From NCBI GenBank assembly GCA_903926205.1, contig CAIYID010000031.1:1-64000 (forward strand): 64,000 nt of DNA. Direction: 5' to 3'. This DNA comes from an uncultured Bdellovibrionales bacterium. GTDB taxonomy: Bacteria; Bdellovibrionota; Bdellovibrionia; Bdellovibrionales; Bdellovibrionaceae. The translations under genes and the position numbers were made by a program. Positions 8,018 to 17,056 of this stretch are shown in pieces; within the stretch, counting starts at the first letter, position 1; the number at the start of each line of letters is the position of its first letter. The notes beneath the pieces are model-generated. The model worked only from the letters and a program-made list of their open reading frames with translations. It had not been told where the DNA came from and made no database searches.

Positions 8018-9108
8018 TCTCGACGCTTGATTCTGCGAATGTTTTGATCTGCATTGGAAGCGGCGGAGTGGGTAAAACCACCCTGGCGGCCTCCTTAGGT
8101 TTTTTAGCCGCAAAGCGAGGGCGACGAGTTTTAGTGCTGACAATTGACCCTTCTCAGCGCTTAAAAACCACACTAAAACTCTCAGACAACGGCGATCTTT
8201 CTATTCTTGAACATCCGAATATACGCGGAAAATTTTCCGCCGCTGTTATCGATCCTAAAAAAACCTTCGACGAGTTTATTACTCGCGCGGCAAGCCAAGA
8301 GGATTTAGCAAAAAAAATAATTCACAACAAACTTTACGAGGAACTCTCAACGACCCTGAGTGGCTCTCAAGAATTCACCGCTCTGGAAAAGCTTTATTCT
8401 GCTCATGAATCTGGCGAGTATGACCTTATTATTTTAGATACTCCACCCACTAAGCATGCGATTGATTTTTTAAATGCTCCTCAAAAATTATCCGCGATTT
8501 TTAATGAAGGCGTCACGCGATGGTTTCGACAAACCGATAAGAATAGCTCGGTGTTTATAAATTTTTTTCATGCGGGAACACGGCAGGTTTTGAGAGCGCT
8601 GGAAGCACTCACTGGATCTGAGTTTATGCATGAACTCAGTGAGTTTTTCGAAAATATTCAAGCCTGGCAGTCAAAACTGGAAGATAGAATCAATTCAGTT
8701 CACCGTCTATTAATCAGTCCGAAAACTCATTTTTGCCTAGTGACAAGTTTCGATCCTGCTAAGCTCAAAGAAGCCGCCTATTTTGGAAAAGAAATTCGCC
8801 GAGGGGGCTATACCTTGTCTTCTGTCGTTATTAACCGGGCCTTACCCAGCTGGCTTTTACAAACTACAAGTCAGCAAATGACCCATGCAAATAGCGTAAC
8901 AACGACCGCCCTTGATAAAAAATTCCAGGAGCTAAAAAATTACTACCAAGAACGTGATTTGTTTTATCGTACTTTTACAAAAGAACTTATTTTAGAAATG
9001 AAGAACGAGGACATTGTGTTTCGGATTCCTGAATTTGATCGAGATATTTCGAACATTACAGATATAGCTGAGCTGGCTCATTTGATTGAAAATGGAGGTC
9101 TGCAATGA
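8014..9108 (+). CDS. Get3/ArsA-family ATPase, second of a tandem pair
   Basis: ATPase of 364 aa with Walker A GSGGVGKTT (15-23), where the family's signature lysine is replaced by serine. LTIDPSQRLKTTL (about 44-56) corresponds to the switch I/ADP-binding region of ArsA proteins, and LIILDTPPTKHAIDFL (about 140-155) to switch II. The ATG at 8014 overlaps the previous stop (ATGA); a longer frame starting at 7792 runs through the upstream gene and is rejected. The missing lysine in only one partner fits an asymmetric heterodimer like the two-gene ATPase pairs of actinobacteria. The substrate is unknown; a TPR lipoprotein gene follows with another 4-bp overlap. Confidence 0.8.
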   Translation: MISTLDSANVLICIGSGGVGKTTLAASLGFLAAKRGRRVLVLTIDPSQRLKTTLKLSDNGDLSILEHPNIRGKFSAAVIDPKKTFDEFITRAASQEDLAKKIIHNKLYEELSTTLSGSQEFTALEKLYSAHESGEYDLIILDTPPTKHAIDFLNAPQKLSAIFNEGVTRWFRQTDKNSSVFINFFHAGTRQVLRALEALTGSEFMHELSEFFENIQAWQSKLEDRINSVHRLLISPKTHFCLVTSFDPAKLKEAAYFGKEIRRGGYTLSSVVINRALPSWLLQTTSQQMTHANSVTTTALDKKFQELKNYYQERDLFYRTFTKELILEMKNEDIVFRIPEFDRDISNITDIAELAHLIENGGLQ

Positions 9109-10244
9109 GACTAAGACGGCTAATTTTTTTGGTTATTTTATTTCCAATTATTTTTTCCTCGTGCATTCATTTTACCAAGCTCACTCAAGGTGAGCCCGTG
9201 AGTCCTCAAATGCGTGCCACCCTCGATGACCGATTGACCGAAGCTGAAAAACTCTTAGCTTTGCTCGATTTTTCTCAAGCCGCATTAAAATTTGAAAATT
9301 TCGAAAAAGAATTTCCGCAAAATATTTTTCTCTATCGCTCAAAGCTAGGCCATGCTCGCGCTTTAGTCGGTGACGAAAAATACACTGAAGCACTGGTGCT
9401 TTACCGAGAAGTGATTGACGCCTCTTTATCTTCAAAACCTGAATTTACCGCCTTGGCCAGCTATTATTCCAGCTACTGCTACGAGGCCTTGGGTGACGAC
9501 CCGAAAACTCTGGCGGCTTTGCTGGATGCAAAAAATTTAGCTGACAAGCTTCCCATTGAAATTGCCCAAGCCGAGCTCCCTGCGCGTTTAGCTGCCTATT
9601 ACAATCGATCTGGCGATATCGAAACAGCTCGAAAGTTTTACCATTCAGCAGACCAAGGCATTGCAACGGTTTTCCACGATAGCTCAACAAAAAGCATTAC
9701 CGCTAAAGCACGAACCCTTTATTTGATGGGGGAGCTTTCTTCCAACCAGCTTTCCGTTGAATCGACTCAGGCGCAAATGGACAGTTTAGCCATGTTGCAA
9801 ATTTTTTCATTGCGCTCTATTGAGCTCAATGAACCCCAGTGGTCTCCCCAAGCGCTAAAAAATCTTCAGAATAATTACAAGGATCTCTGGAATACCATTT
9901 TACAATTTCCTAAAAACAGAGCGCTTGATGCTTTTGCCGCCGAACAAGAGCTGGAGGAAATTCAAATTAGAGCATTAGGCCAACTTCTTGAACTCATGCA
10001 GAAGTTGAAACTTTTTCGGTCTCCGACTCCAAGCGCTGAAAATCATTTTACCGCTGAGTTATTTTTATTTTTAAAACAATTAGAAGGTCATGCCCAAAAA
10101 ATGTTAGCCTCGAAAGGAATTCTTCGATTGACTCCAGAGTCTCAAAAGAGACAAAGTCTGCACCGAGAAGGAACTATTCGCGACGATAATAAAACTTCAA
10201 ATGGACCCCTGCCTAACGAAGAAATAAATTTACAGGAAAATTAA
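9105..10244 (+). CDS. TPR-repeat lipoprotein
   Basis: Protein of 379 aa with a type II signal peptide; the lipobox ends FSSC at about residue 20. Helical tetratricopeptide-like repeats fill about 40-220 (for example KLGHARALVGDEKYTEALVL), followed by a helical region and a polar disordered tail. No family name can be given. It overlaps the ATPase gene by 4 bp and is followed with no gap by the GshA-like gene, so the four genes are probably one operon. A periplasm-facing partner of the ATPase pair is possible but unproven. Confidence 0.75.
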   Translation: MRLRRLIFLVILFPIIFSSCIHFTKLTQGEPVSPQMRATLDDRLTEAEKLLALLDFSQAALKFENFEKEFPQNIFLYRSKLGHARALVGDEKYTEALVLYREVIDASLSSKPEFTALASYYSSYCYEALGDDPKTLAALLDAKNLADKLPIEIAQAELPARLAAYYNRSGDIETARKFYHSADQGIATVFHDSSTKSITAKARTLYLMGELSSNQLSVESTQAQMDSLAMLQIFSLRSIELNEPQWSPQALKNLQNNYKDLWNTILQFPKNRALDAFAAEQELEEIQIRALGQLLELMQKLKLFRSPTPSAENHFTAELFLFLKQLEGHAQKMLASKGILRLTPESQKRQSLHREGTIRDDNKTSNGPLPNEEINLQEN

Positions 10245-11492
10245 ATGATTAAAGCTAAACTTCATCAACATTTTTGCTCGTGCAGTGATCGACTGGCCGA
10301 ATGGTATTGTGAAAGAATTAGAAACTTGGGCTATCCAGTTTATTCTAGTTATGACATTCGTGATTCTGGCTTTAAAATTTCAAATGTTGATGCCAATATT
10401 TATCCTGCGGGCTTTAATAACATTTGTCAGACCGATCGGGACAATGCTGGAGAATTAGCCAAAAGTTATCTCGAAGGTCATTACAAAAATTCCACTAAAA
10501 TCATGCTCCTCACTGAAGAGCACACCAATAATCCGTATTATTGGGACAATGTCGTCAGTATCCGCGGGATTCTAGAAGAAGCAGGAAAACAAGTTTTGGT
10601 CAGCATTCCGAAGCCCTTAGAGCAACCTTTGCTATTGAAAAGTGCCAAGGGAGTAGAAATCGAAGTTCACGCTGGATTTGGCAATTCAGAAGCCGTAAAC
10701 AAATTCAAACCTGATCTCGTCATTTCAAATAACGATTTTTCCCAAGCCCATGAAGCTTGGGCCGAAACGATCGACTGTCCAATCAATCCGCCTCGTGGAA
10801 TGGGTTGGTATCAACGCAAAAAAAGTCGTTATTTCAAATATTACAATCAGCTCGTGAATGATTTTTCCCAGCTTGTAGAGATGGATCCTTTTTTACTTAA
10901 CGTCAAAACTGAATTTTTTGAAAATTTTAGCCCGGAAGAGCCAACCTCTTTGCAAAAGTTGTCTGATTCCGTGGATCAGATGCTCGAGTCTTTAAGAGCA
11001 GATTATGCTCAAAGAAAAATTTCTACCGAACCCTTTGTTTTTGTGAAAAACAATTCTGGCACTTACGGATTAGCTGTGATTCGCGTCGGCAGTGGAAAAG
11101 AAGTGCTGGACTGGAATTATAAATCTCGGAAAAAAATGAAGGCTGCCAAGGGCGGACGTGACGTTGAGGATGTGATCATTCAAGAGGGAATTCCTTCACG
11201 CGTTCAAACCGAAGGTTCAACGGCAGAACCTGTGATCTATATGATCGGCAGTGATTTGGCCGGTGGCTTTTTGCGCACGCATGCAGAAAAAGACGCGACG
11301 GAATCCCTTAACTCCCCAGGCGCTGTTTACAAACGACTTTGTGTTTCTGATTTGAACGTGAGTTTAACCTCACACCCGCTCGAAAACGTGTATGGATGGA
11401 GTGCCAGATTAGGTCTTTTAGCTATCGGCCTCGAAGCGCAGGAAATGAAAGTTGAGTTTTCTGGCTTTGAAAAGAAATGCTTCGAAAGTTGA
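10245..11492 (+). CDS. gshA: glutamate-cysteine ligase, GshA family
   Basis: Protein of 415 aa resembling the GshA family of glutamate-cysteine ligases first described in acidithiobacilli and related proteobacteria (Pfam GshA). It has the long conserved stretches DSGFKISNVDANIYPAGFNN (44-63), GFGNSEAVNKFKPDLVISNNDF (about 145-167) and VFVKNNSGTYG (about 264-274) of that group. This enzyme makes gamma-glutamylcysteine, the first step to glutathione. The ATG directly follows the previous stop codon (TAAATG), indicating translational coupling. No gshB is visible nearby. The family match is from memory of the conserved segments, so the exact reaction is moderately certain. Confidence 0.75.
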   Translation: MIKAKLHQHFCSCSDRLAEWYCERIRNLGYPVYSSYDIRDSGFKISNVDANIYPAGFNNICQTDRDNAGELAKSYLEGHYKNSTKIMLLTEEHTNNPYYWDNVVSIRGILEEAGKQVLVSIPKPLEQPLLLKSAKGVEIEVHAGFGNSEAVNKFKPDLVISNNDFSQAHEAWAETIDCPINPPRGMGWYQRKKSRYFKYYNQLVNDFSQLVEMDPFLLNVKTEFFENFSPEEPTSLQKLSDSVDQMLESLRADYAQRKISTEPFVFVKNNSGTYGLAVIRVGSGKEVLDWNYKSRKKMKAAKGGRDVEDVIIQEGIPSRVQTEGSTAEPVIYMIGSDLAGGFLRTHAEKDATESLNSPGAVYKRLCVSDLNVSLTSHPLENVYGWSARLGLLAIGLEAQEMKVEFSGFEKKCFES

Positions 11493-11617
11493 GCAGAAGC
11501 ATTGGTTCTCTAAATAGAAACTCAGATTGAATTTCAAGGTCTAGATTTGTATCGACTTTGGTCGACACAGACTTCCGCTTTCTTCAGCTTTTGCTAGACT
11601 AGAGTTTGAGGTGATTT

Positions 11618-12280
11618 GTGAGAATTATTTTTCTTGGAATTTTTTTGGTATGTATCTTTTTTGTCGGCTGCCTGATTCCTAAATATTCTCCACAGTTTTC
11701 AAGAACCGTGGGACAGATAACCAAATCAGCTTCTCGAGATCCCGCTGCGATTCGAAGAGTTTACGACTTCAGTCAATTAGACGGCTCTGCGCTTGATCAA
11801 GCCTCCAAACAAAGACTTATTTCCGGTGCAAAAATTCGCAAAGATGCAGAAGAAATTGGCATCGAGCTAGGCCACTTTGTTTTAAAAGGAATGAATGGTC
11901 AAAAAACTTTTGCCTGTCAGAAATATTCACATATTGTTTTACAATTTGAAGGTGATGGCTCTGCCAGTAACGGAGAAAAACCAACGATGGAAGTGGAAGG
12001 AAGTTGTGAGATTTCTACTGCTGATGTGAATTCAATATCTCCACTCTGGATTCCCGTGGCAAAAATTTTAGGAGAGCCCGTTGCAGATGGAGAATTTGAT
12101 TTTCGGGATGGGCATCCGATAAAAGTTCGCTTCGCCAATGTTTTCCAAGAATGGCCAGCAGAATGGCGTCTTCGTGGAATCAAATTGATCAATCAAGAAG
12201 ATCCGTCAAAAGAAGTGAGCATCGTGGATAAAGAGATCCGTCAATTCATGGACCACCCCTTTATCGTTAACTTCAAATAA
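11618..12280 (+). CDS. putative lipoprotein of unknown function
   Basis: Protein of 220 aa starting at GTG, with GAGG a few bases upstream. The N-terminus is a hydrophobic signal ending FFVGC at residue 18, a plausible lipobox. The rest is a soluble, probably beta-rich domain with two further cysteines (FACQKY and GSCEIS), which may form a disulfide. No family recognised. It stands alone, 125 bp after gshA and 141 bp before dusB. Confidence 0.72.
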   Translation: MRIIFLGIFLVCIFFVGCLIPKYSPQFSRTVGQITKSASRDPAAIRRVYDFSQLDGSALDQASKQRLISGAKIRKDAEEIGIELGHFVLKGMNGQKTFACQKYSHIVLQFEGDGSASNGEKPTMEVEGSCEISTADVNSISPLWIPVAKILGEPVADGEFDFRDGHPIKVRFANVFQEWPAEWRLRGIKLINQEDPSKEVSIVDKEIRQFMDHPFIVNFK

Positions 12281-12421
12281 TCCCAAACGGCCGAGCGACC
12301 AGAACTTTTTTCATTATAGCACCCCTCTGAAAGAGCTTTCTCGTCTTTCTTTTCATTCTTTTCGTTAGTATTTTCTTTGGCCTTTTCTTTACAAAGAACC
12401 CCTGCTAGAACTCCCCACCTT

Positions 12422-13501
12422 ATGCCCTCACGCTCCCAAAAACGAATAAACCCACTATTAGCTCTAAAGGAAAATCCTTTCGTGCTGGCTCCAATGGCTG
12501 GTATTACGGATCATGCTTTTCGATCTTATATGCGGGAGCTTGGAGCCGGAGTGGTTGTGAGTGAGTTGGTCTCCGCCGCGGGGCTTGAGTACAAGTCAAA
12601 ACGCACAGAAGCCTTAATGAGTTTTTCTGAAGAGCAACGACCTGTAGGGATTCAGATATTTGGAGAAAATCCCGAGCATGTGGCTCATGCGGCTCGTTTT
12701 GTTGAGGAAAAGGGCGCTGACTTTGTCGATTTGAATTTTGGTTGTCCGGTTCCAAAGGTAGTCAAAAAGGGCGCCGGGTCCGCCATGTTGAAAGATTTAC
12801 CAGCTATGAAAGCTTTATTACGAGCTGTCGTTGCTGCCGTCAAAATTCCTGTGATGATTAAAATTCGCACCGGCTGGGATCAAAATTCAAAAAATGCCAA
12901 CGAGGTGGTTCGCTTGGCCGCAGACGAGGGCATTTCTTGGGTGGCCATTCACGGTCGCACACGCGCTCAAGGTTATGAGGGTTTGGCGGATTGGGAGTTG
13001 ATTGGCCAAGTAAAAGCTAAAAACTCCATTCCTATCATTGGCAATGGCGACGTCGTGACCGCTCAACAAGCCGTTCAGAGATTGTCAGAATACGGTTTGG
13101 ATGGAGTGATGATTGGGCGCGGAGCTCTTAAAAATCCGTTTATATTTCAGGAATCATTTGCGCTTTGGAGGGGAGATTCCTTGAATTCACTACCTGAGCA
13201 AGATCTTTACTCTGCTTTTTTAAAACTACGAGATTACATTGTGGCGCATTGTGAAGGGGCTATTGTTCAAATTCAGTTAAAGAAGTTTGCCGCTTGGTAC
13301 TCGACAGGGTATCCTGGCGCCGCTCAATTTAGGAAGAATATTTTTCAGGTGTCGTCGACAACAGAGATTTTGGAGACCACCTTTAGATTTTTTAAAACAA
13401 CGAACGAAAACCAAAGCGAGCTCAAGATGAATGGACGAGTGGAGTCGCAAGACCAACTCGGACCAAGCAATGATGGCTTTTTAATGGGAGGACATGGCTA
13501 A
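12422..13501 (+). CDS. dusB: tRNA-dihydrouridine synthase, DusB-like
   Basis: FMN-dependent enzyme (359 aa) that reduces uridines in the tRNA D-loop. The TIM-barrel signatures are all present: LAPMAGITDHAFR near 24-36, the catalytic cysteine in NFGCPVPKVVKKGAGSAML (about 105-123), KIRTGWD, HGRTRAQGYEG, the phosphate-binding NGDV and IGRGALKNPFIF. The ATG at 12422 was chosen over an in-frame TTG at 12377; neither has a good ribosome binding site. The stop overlaps the typA start by one base, so the two are probably co-translated. DusB is preferred to DusA or DusC on sequence flavour only. Confidence 0.88.
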   Translation: MPSRSQKRINPLLALKENPFVLAPMAGITDHAFRSYMRELGAGVVVSELVSAAGLEYKSKRTEALMSFSEEQRPVGIQIFGENPEHVAHAARFVEEKGADFVDLNFGCPVPKVVKKGAGSAMLKDLPAMKALLRAVVAAVKIPVMIKIRTGWDQNSKNANEVVRLAADEGISWVAIHGRTRAQGYEGLADWELIGQVKAKNSIPIIGNGDVVTAQQAVQRLSEYGLDGVMIGRGALKNPFIFQESFALWRGDSLNSLPEQDLYSAFLKLRDYIVAHCEGAIVQIQLKKFAAWYSTGYPGAAQFRKNIFQVSSTTEILETTFRFFKTTNENQSELKMNGRVESQDQLGPSNDGFLMGGHG

Positions 13502-15333
13502 TGTTATTTGATCCGGCAAAAATTAGAAATATCGCAATTATCGCGCACGTCGATCACGGGAAGACAACACTCGTCGATCATTTATTGAAACAAGCCGGAA
13601 CCTTCCGCGACAACGAACACGTTGATGAGCGCTTAATGGATTCCATGGATCTTGAAAAAGAGCGTGGAATAACTATTGCGGCGAAGAATGCTTCTTTCAT
13701 GTACAAAGATTTCAAAATCAATATCGTCGATACTCCGGGGCATAGCGACTTCGGTGGTGAAGTTGAACGAATTTTGAATATGGTGGATGGTGCGATTCTT
13801 TTAGTCGACGCTTCCGAGGGGCCTCTTCCTCAAACACGTTTCGTCTTGAAAAAGGCCTTGGAGCAAAATTTAAAAGTGCTCGTTTGTGTTAATAAGATCG
13901 ACCGTCCAGATGCGCGTATTCAAGAAGTCTTGAATGAGGTTTTCGATTTGATGATCGATTTGGATGCGTCTGAAGAGCAAGCTAATTTCGTTCCTGTGTA
14001 CGCTATCGCTCGTGAGGGTGTGGCAACACTTGATCCTGCTGTGAAGACCACCGATCTGACTTGTCTCTATGAAAAAATCATTAGCGAGGTTCCAGCTCCT
14101 AAAGTTTTCGAAGATAAACCGCTACAATTAATGATTTCAAATTTGTCTTACAACACCTTTGTTGGACGTTTGGGAATCGGCCGCATGCGTGCAGGAAAGA
14201 TCCGCGTGGGCGATGAAGTTCTTTGCATGCAAGATAAAAACGTGAATAAAAAAGTAAAAGTCTCAGCTTTGTTTCAATACCGCGTGAACCAACAGGTTCC
14301 TGTTCAAGAGATCGGCGCAGGCGACATCGCGATTGTTGCAGGTCTTGAAGATTTCGGCATCGGTGACACCATTACGAATCCTTTGGATCCTCAACCGCTC
14401 CCGCGAATTCGTGTGGAAGAGCCTACCGTCGGTATGATTTTCTCTGTTAACGATGGCCCTTTCGGCGGTCGCGATGGAAAAAAAGTCACTTCACGAACAA
14501 TTTTGGAGCGCCTAGAAAAAGAGATGCTTCATAACGTGGCACTTCGTTTAGAGAAAACAAATACCAATGAGTCTTTCAAGGTCATCGGTCGTGGAGAATT
14601 GCAACTGGCTGTTTTGATCGAGCAAATGCGACGCGAAGGTTTTGAACTTTGTGTTTCTAAACCTCAGGTTATTTTTAAAGAGGAAGATGGAAAAAAGAAA
14701 GAGCCTTTTGAAATCGCCATCGTCGATATCGAAGATCAATACACGGGAGTCGTCACTGAAAAAATGGGAATCCGAAAAGGTGTGATGATCAACATGAACA
14801 ACAAAGGTTCCGGTCGCACTCGCTTGGAATTCCGAATTCCTTCACGCGGACTGATTGGTTATCGTTCTGAGTTTTTGACTGATACTCGTGGTACAGGACT
14901 TCTTAATACGCAATTTGATGGCTGGGATGATTATCGCGGAGATATTAGCTCCCGAAATACCGGTGCGATGATTAGTGATCGACAAGGTGTTACGACGGCT
15001 TATGCAATCTGGAATTTACAAGAACGTGGTCGCATGTTTGTGCATCCAGTGGCCGAAGTTTACAACGGAATGATCGTGGGTGAACATGCCAAAGAAAACG
15101 ATCTTGAAGTTAATATCACGCGAGAGAAAAAATTAACCAACGTTCGTGCCTCTGGTTCGGATGAAGCTATTCGTCTGGTTCCAGTAAAATCATTGACCTT
15201 GGAGCAAGCAATGGAATGGATTCATGATGAGGAACTCATTGAAGTGACTCCGACCCATATTCGCTTGCGTTGTCGTCAATTAGATCCGCACAAACGTAAC
15301 CGCGTGCGCGCAGATAAGATTAACGAAGATTGA
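13501..15333 (+). CDS. typA: translational GTPase TypA/BipA
   Basis: Ribosome-associated GTPase of 610 aa, the standard length. The G domain shows AHVDHGKTTL (G1, about 15-24), the RGITI switch (G2), DTPGHSDFGGEVER (G3) and NKID (G4). EF-G-like domains follow, with the BipA hallmarks FKVIGRGELQLAVLIEQMRREGFE and PSRGLIGYRSEFLTDTRGTG (about 440-460). It acts in 50S subunit assembly and stress adaptation in other bacteria. GAGG precedes the ATG, which overlaps dusB by one base. Confidence 0.97.
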   Translation: MLFDPAKIRNIAIIAHVDHGKTTLVDHLLKQAGTFRDNEHVDERLMDSMDLEKERGITIAAKNASFMYKDFKINIVDTPGHSDFGGEVERILNMVDGAILLVDASEGPLPQTRFVLKKALEQNLKVLVCVNKIDRPDARIQEVLNEVFDLMIDLDASEEQANFVPVYAIAREGVATLDPAVKTTDLTCLYEKIISEVPAPKVFEDKPLQLMISNLSYNTFVGRLGIGRMRAGKIRVGDEVLCMQDKNVNKKVKVSALFQYRVNQQVPVQEIGAGDIAIVAGLEDFGIGDTITNPLDPQPLPRIRVEEPTVGMIFSVNDGPFGGRDGKKVTSRTILERLEKEMLHNVALRLEKTNTNESFKVIGRGELQLAVLIEQMRREGFELCVSKPQVIFKEEDGKKKEPFEIAIVDIEDQYTGVVTEKMGIRKGVMINMNNKGSGRTRLEFRIPSRGLIGYRSEFLTDTRGTGLLNTQFDGWDDYRGDISSRNTGAMISDRQGVTTAYAIWNLQERGRMFVHPVAEVYNGMIVGEHAKENDLEVNITREKKLTNVRASGSDEAIRLVPVKSLTLEQAMEWIHDEELIEVTPTHIRLRCRQLDPHKRNRVRADKINED

Positions 15334-16256
15334 AAACGATCGTTGAAGCTAAGGGTATTGTAAAAAGATACGGCGAAAAAAATGTCGTCGATGGGATCGA
15401 CTTCGAAGTCAGCCGGGGGGAAATTTTTGGTCTCCTCGGCCCCAATGGTGCCGGAAAATCTTCAGTTATGAAAATGATGTACGGCGCTTCTGCAATTTCA
15501 GAGGGTGAACTGTTCGTCATCGGTCTTAATGCAAAAAAAAATTTCCGAGAAATTAAATCTCGCGTGGGCGTGATTCCGCAAGAAGACGGTTTGGATGAAG
15601 AATTCACCGTCTTCGAAAACTTGATGTTGTACGCGGGCTATCAGCTCATCGATAAAAATGTTGCCCGACCACGAGCTGAAGATCTTCTGCGGCTAATGCA
15701 CTTAGAAGACCATCGAGATAAATTTATTCCAGAATTGAGCGGCGGCCTTCGTCGGAGACTGACCATCGCTCGAGGCATGATCAATAATCCTGAAGTGTTA
15801 TTTTTAGACGAACCCACCGCTGGCCTCGATCCAGACATTCGCTTGTGGGTCTGGGAGTTTCTGGAAAAAATTCGAGCTGAAATGGGCACCGTTGTTTTAA
15901 CGACTCATTACATGGAAGAGGCCGAACGACTTTGCGATCGCGTGGCGATCCTAGAAAATGGAAAAATTTTAGCTTTGGGCGCTCCTGCGCAACTTATTCT
16001 CTCGAAAATAGGCGCAGAAGTTGTTGAATTGAAAGTTGAGCAAAAAGACTTAGGCTATTATTTAGAACGGCTAAAAGAAAACAACTTTCGCTATCAAGTG
16101 GTTGGAAGTTCAATCAATGTTCACCTCGACGAAGGCCAGAATAATCAAGACGTTCTTTCTCTTGTTTTTAGCCGCCAAGTGACGATTCGTCGACCTAATT
16201 TAAATGATGTTTTTCTTCGCCTCGCTGGTCATAATTTGCGAGGAGAACCGGTATGA
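15330..16256 (+). CDS. ABC transporter ATP-binding protein (NodI/ABC-2 type)
   Basis: ATPase of 308 aa with Walker A GPNGAGKSS (about 36-44), signature LSGGLRRRL (about 142-150), Walker B VLFLDEPTAGLDP (about 162-174) and a C-terminal extension typical of DrrA/NodI-like exporters. The only reasonable start is TTG at 15330, which overlaps the typA stop as TTGA; no ATG or GTG lies in the right place. The permease gene follows with a 4-bp overlap. The substrate is unknown; NodI-type pairs export polysaccharide-like or lipid molecules and drugs. Confidence 0.88.
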   Translation: MKTIVEAKGIVKRYGEKNVVDGIDFEVSRGEIFGLLGPNGAGKSSVMKMMYGASAISEGELFVIGLNAKKNFREIKSRVGVIPQEDGLDEEFTVFENLMLYAGYQLIDKNVARPRAEDLLRLMHLEDHRDKFIPELSGGLRRRLTIARGMINNPEVLFLDEPTAGLDPDIRLWVWEFLEKIRAEMGTVVLTTHYMEEAERLCDRVAILENGKILALGAPAQLILSKIGAEVVELKVEQKDLGYYLERLKENNFRYQVVGSSINVHLDEGQNNQDVLSLVFSRQVTIRRPNLNDVFLRLAGHNLRGEPV

Positions 16257-17056
16257 TCAAGTGGAAAGAGCCCAGGACAGAAAAAATTCCACTCACCCAA
16301 AAATGGGCCCTCATTTACCAAATTTGGAATCGCAATTTTTTGCAATTTAAACGCTTCTGGGTTATTTCTTTATTATGGATTTTGATTGAACCCCTTTTTA
16401 TATTGGGAGCGATCGGATACGGATTAGGCTCCTTTGTTTCAACGATCAATGGTGTTTCTTATATCGTGTTTTTCTTTCCCGCTTTGATTTGCACAAGCTC
16501 TATGTTTATTTCTTATTTCGTCTCGACTTACGATAATTTCTCAAAGCTTAATTTTCAAAAATTATTCACGTCTCAAATGACGACCGCCATTGAACCGCAG
16601 GAAATTGTTTTAGGAGAAATTCTTTGGGCGACAACCAAAGGCGCTATGAGCGCAGTTGGGGTCTCGGTTATCGCCAGCTTCTTTGGCCTGGTCGATAGCT
16701 GGAGAATTTTTCCAGCACTGGGCGTAATTGTTATTTCATGCCTTTTCTTTTCTTGTTTCGGATTGTTGATTACTACTTTTGTGAAAAATTATGACCAAAT
16801 TATTTATCCGAGTTCAGGACTCATTATTCCGATGTCTTTGTTTAGTGGCACCTATTTCCCGATTGAGAATCTTCCTTTTGGCTTGAAATATTTCGCCTAT
16901 ATCTTTCCACTCACCCACTCCGTACGAATGGTTCGCGGACTATTATCCACTGGTTTTGATTACTGGATGATCTTAAATTTAGCTTACTTACTTATTTTAA
17001 TTTATATCTTAATTAAGTGGTGTTCGATTCGACTTGCTAATAAAATTCTTAATTAA
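16253..17056 (+). CDS. ABC-2 type permease (NodJ-like)
   Basis: Membrane protein of 267 aa with six hydrophobic segments (about 35-60, 66-90, 115-140, 150-175, 183-205 and 235-258). It carries the ABC-2 motif region with SLFSGTYFPIENLP near 195-210, typical of NodJ/DrrB permeases. Its ATG overlaps the ATPase stop, so both subunits are made together. It ends tail to tail with the minus-strand glycosyltransferase, sharing four bases (TTAA), so no terminator can lie between them. Confidence 0.88.
   Translation: MIKWKEPRTEKIPLTQKWALIYQIWNRNFLQFKRFWVISLLWILIEPLFILGAIGYGLGSFVSTINGVSYIVFFFPALICTSSMFISYFVSTYDNFSKLNFQKLFTSQMTTAIEPQEIVLGEILWATTKGAMSAVGVSVIASFFGLVDSWRIFPALGVIVISCLFFSCFGLLITTFVKNYDQIIYPSSGLIIPMSLFSGTYFPIENLPFGLKYFAYIFPLTHSVRMVRGLLSTGFDYWMILNLAYLLILIYILIKWCSIRLANKILN

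Noticed and set aside
7136-9108. Arsenite efflux operon
   Set aside because: The ATPases lack the arsenic-binding cysteines of ArsA, and no arsB or arsR is near.
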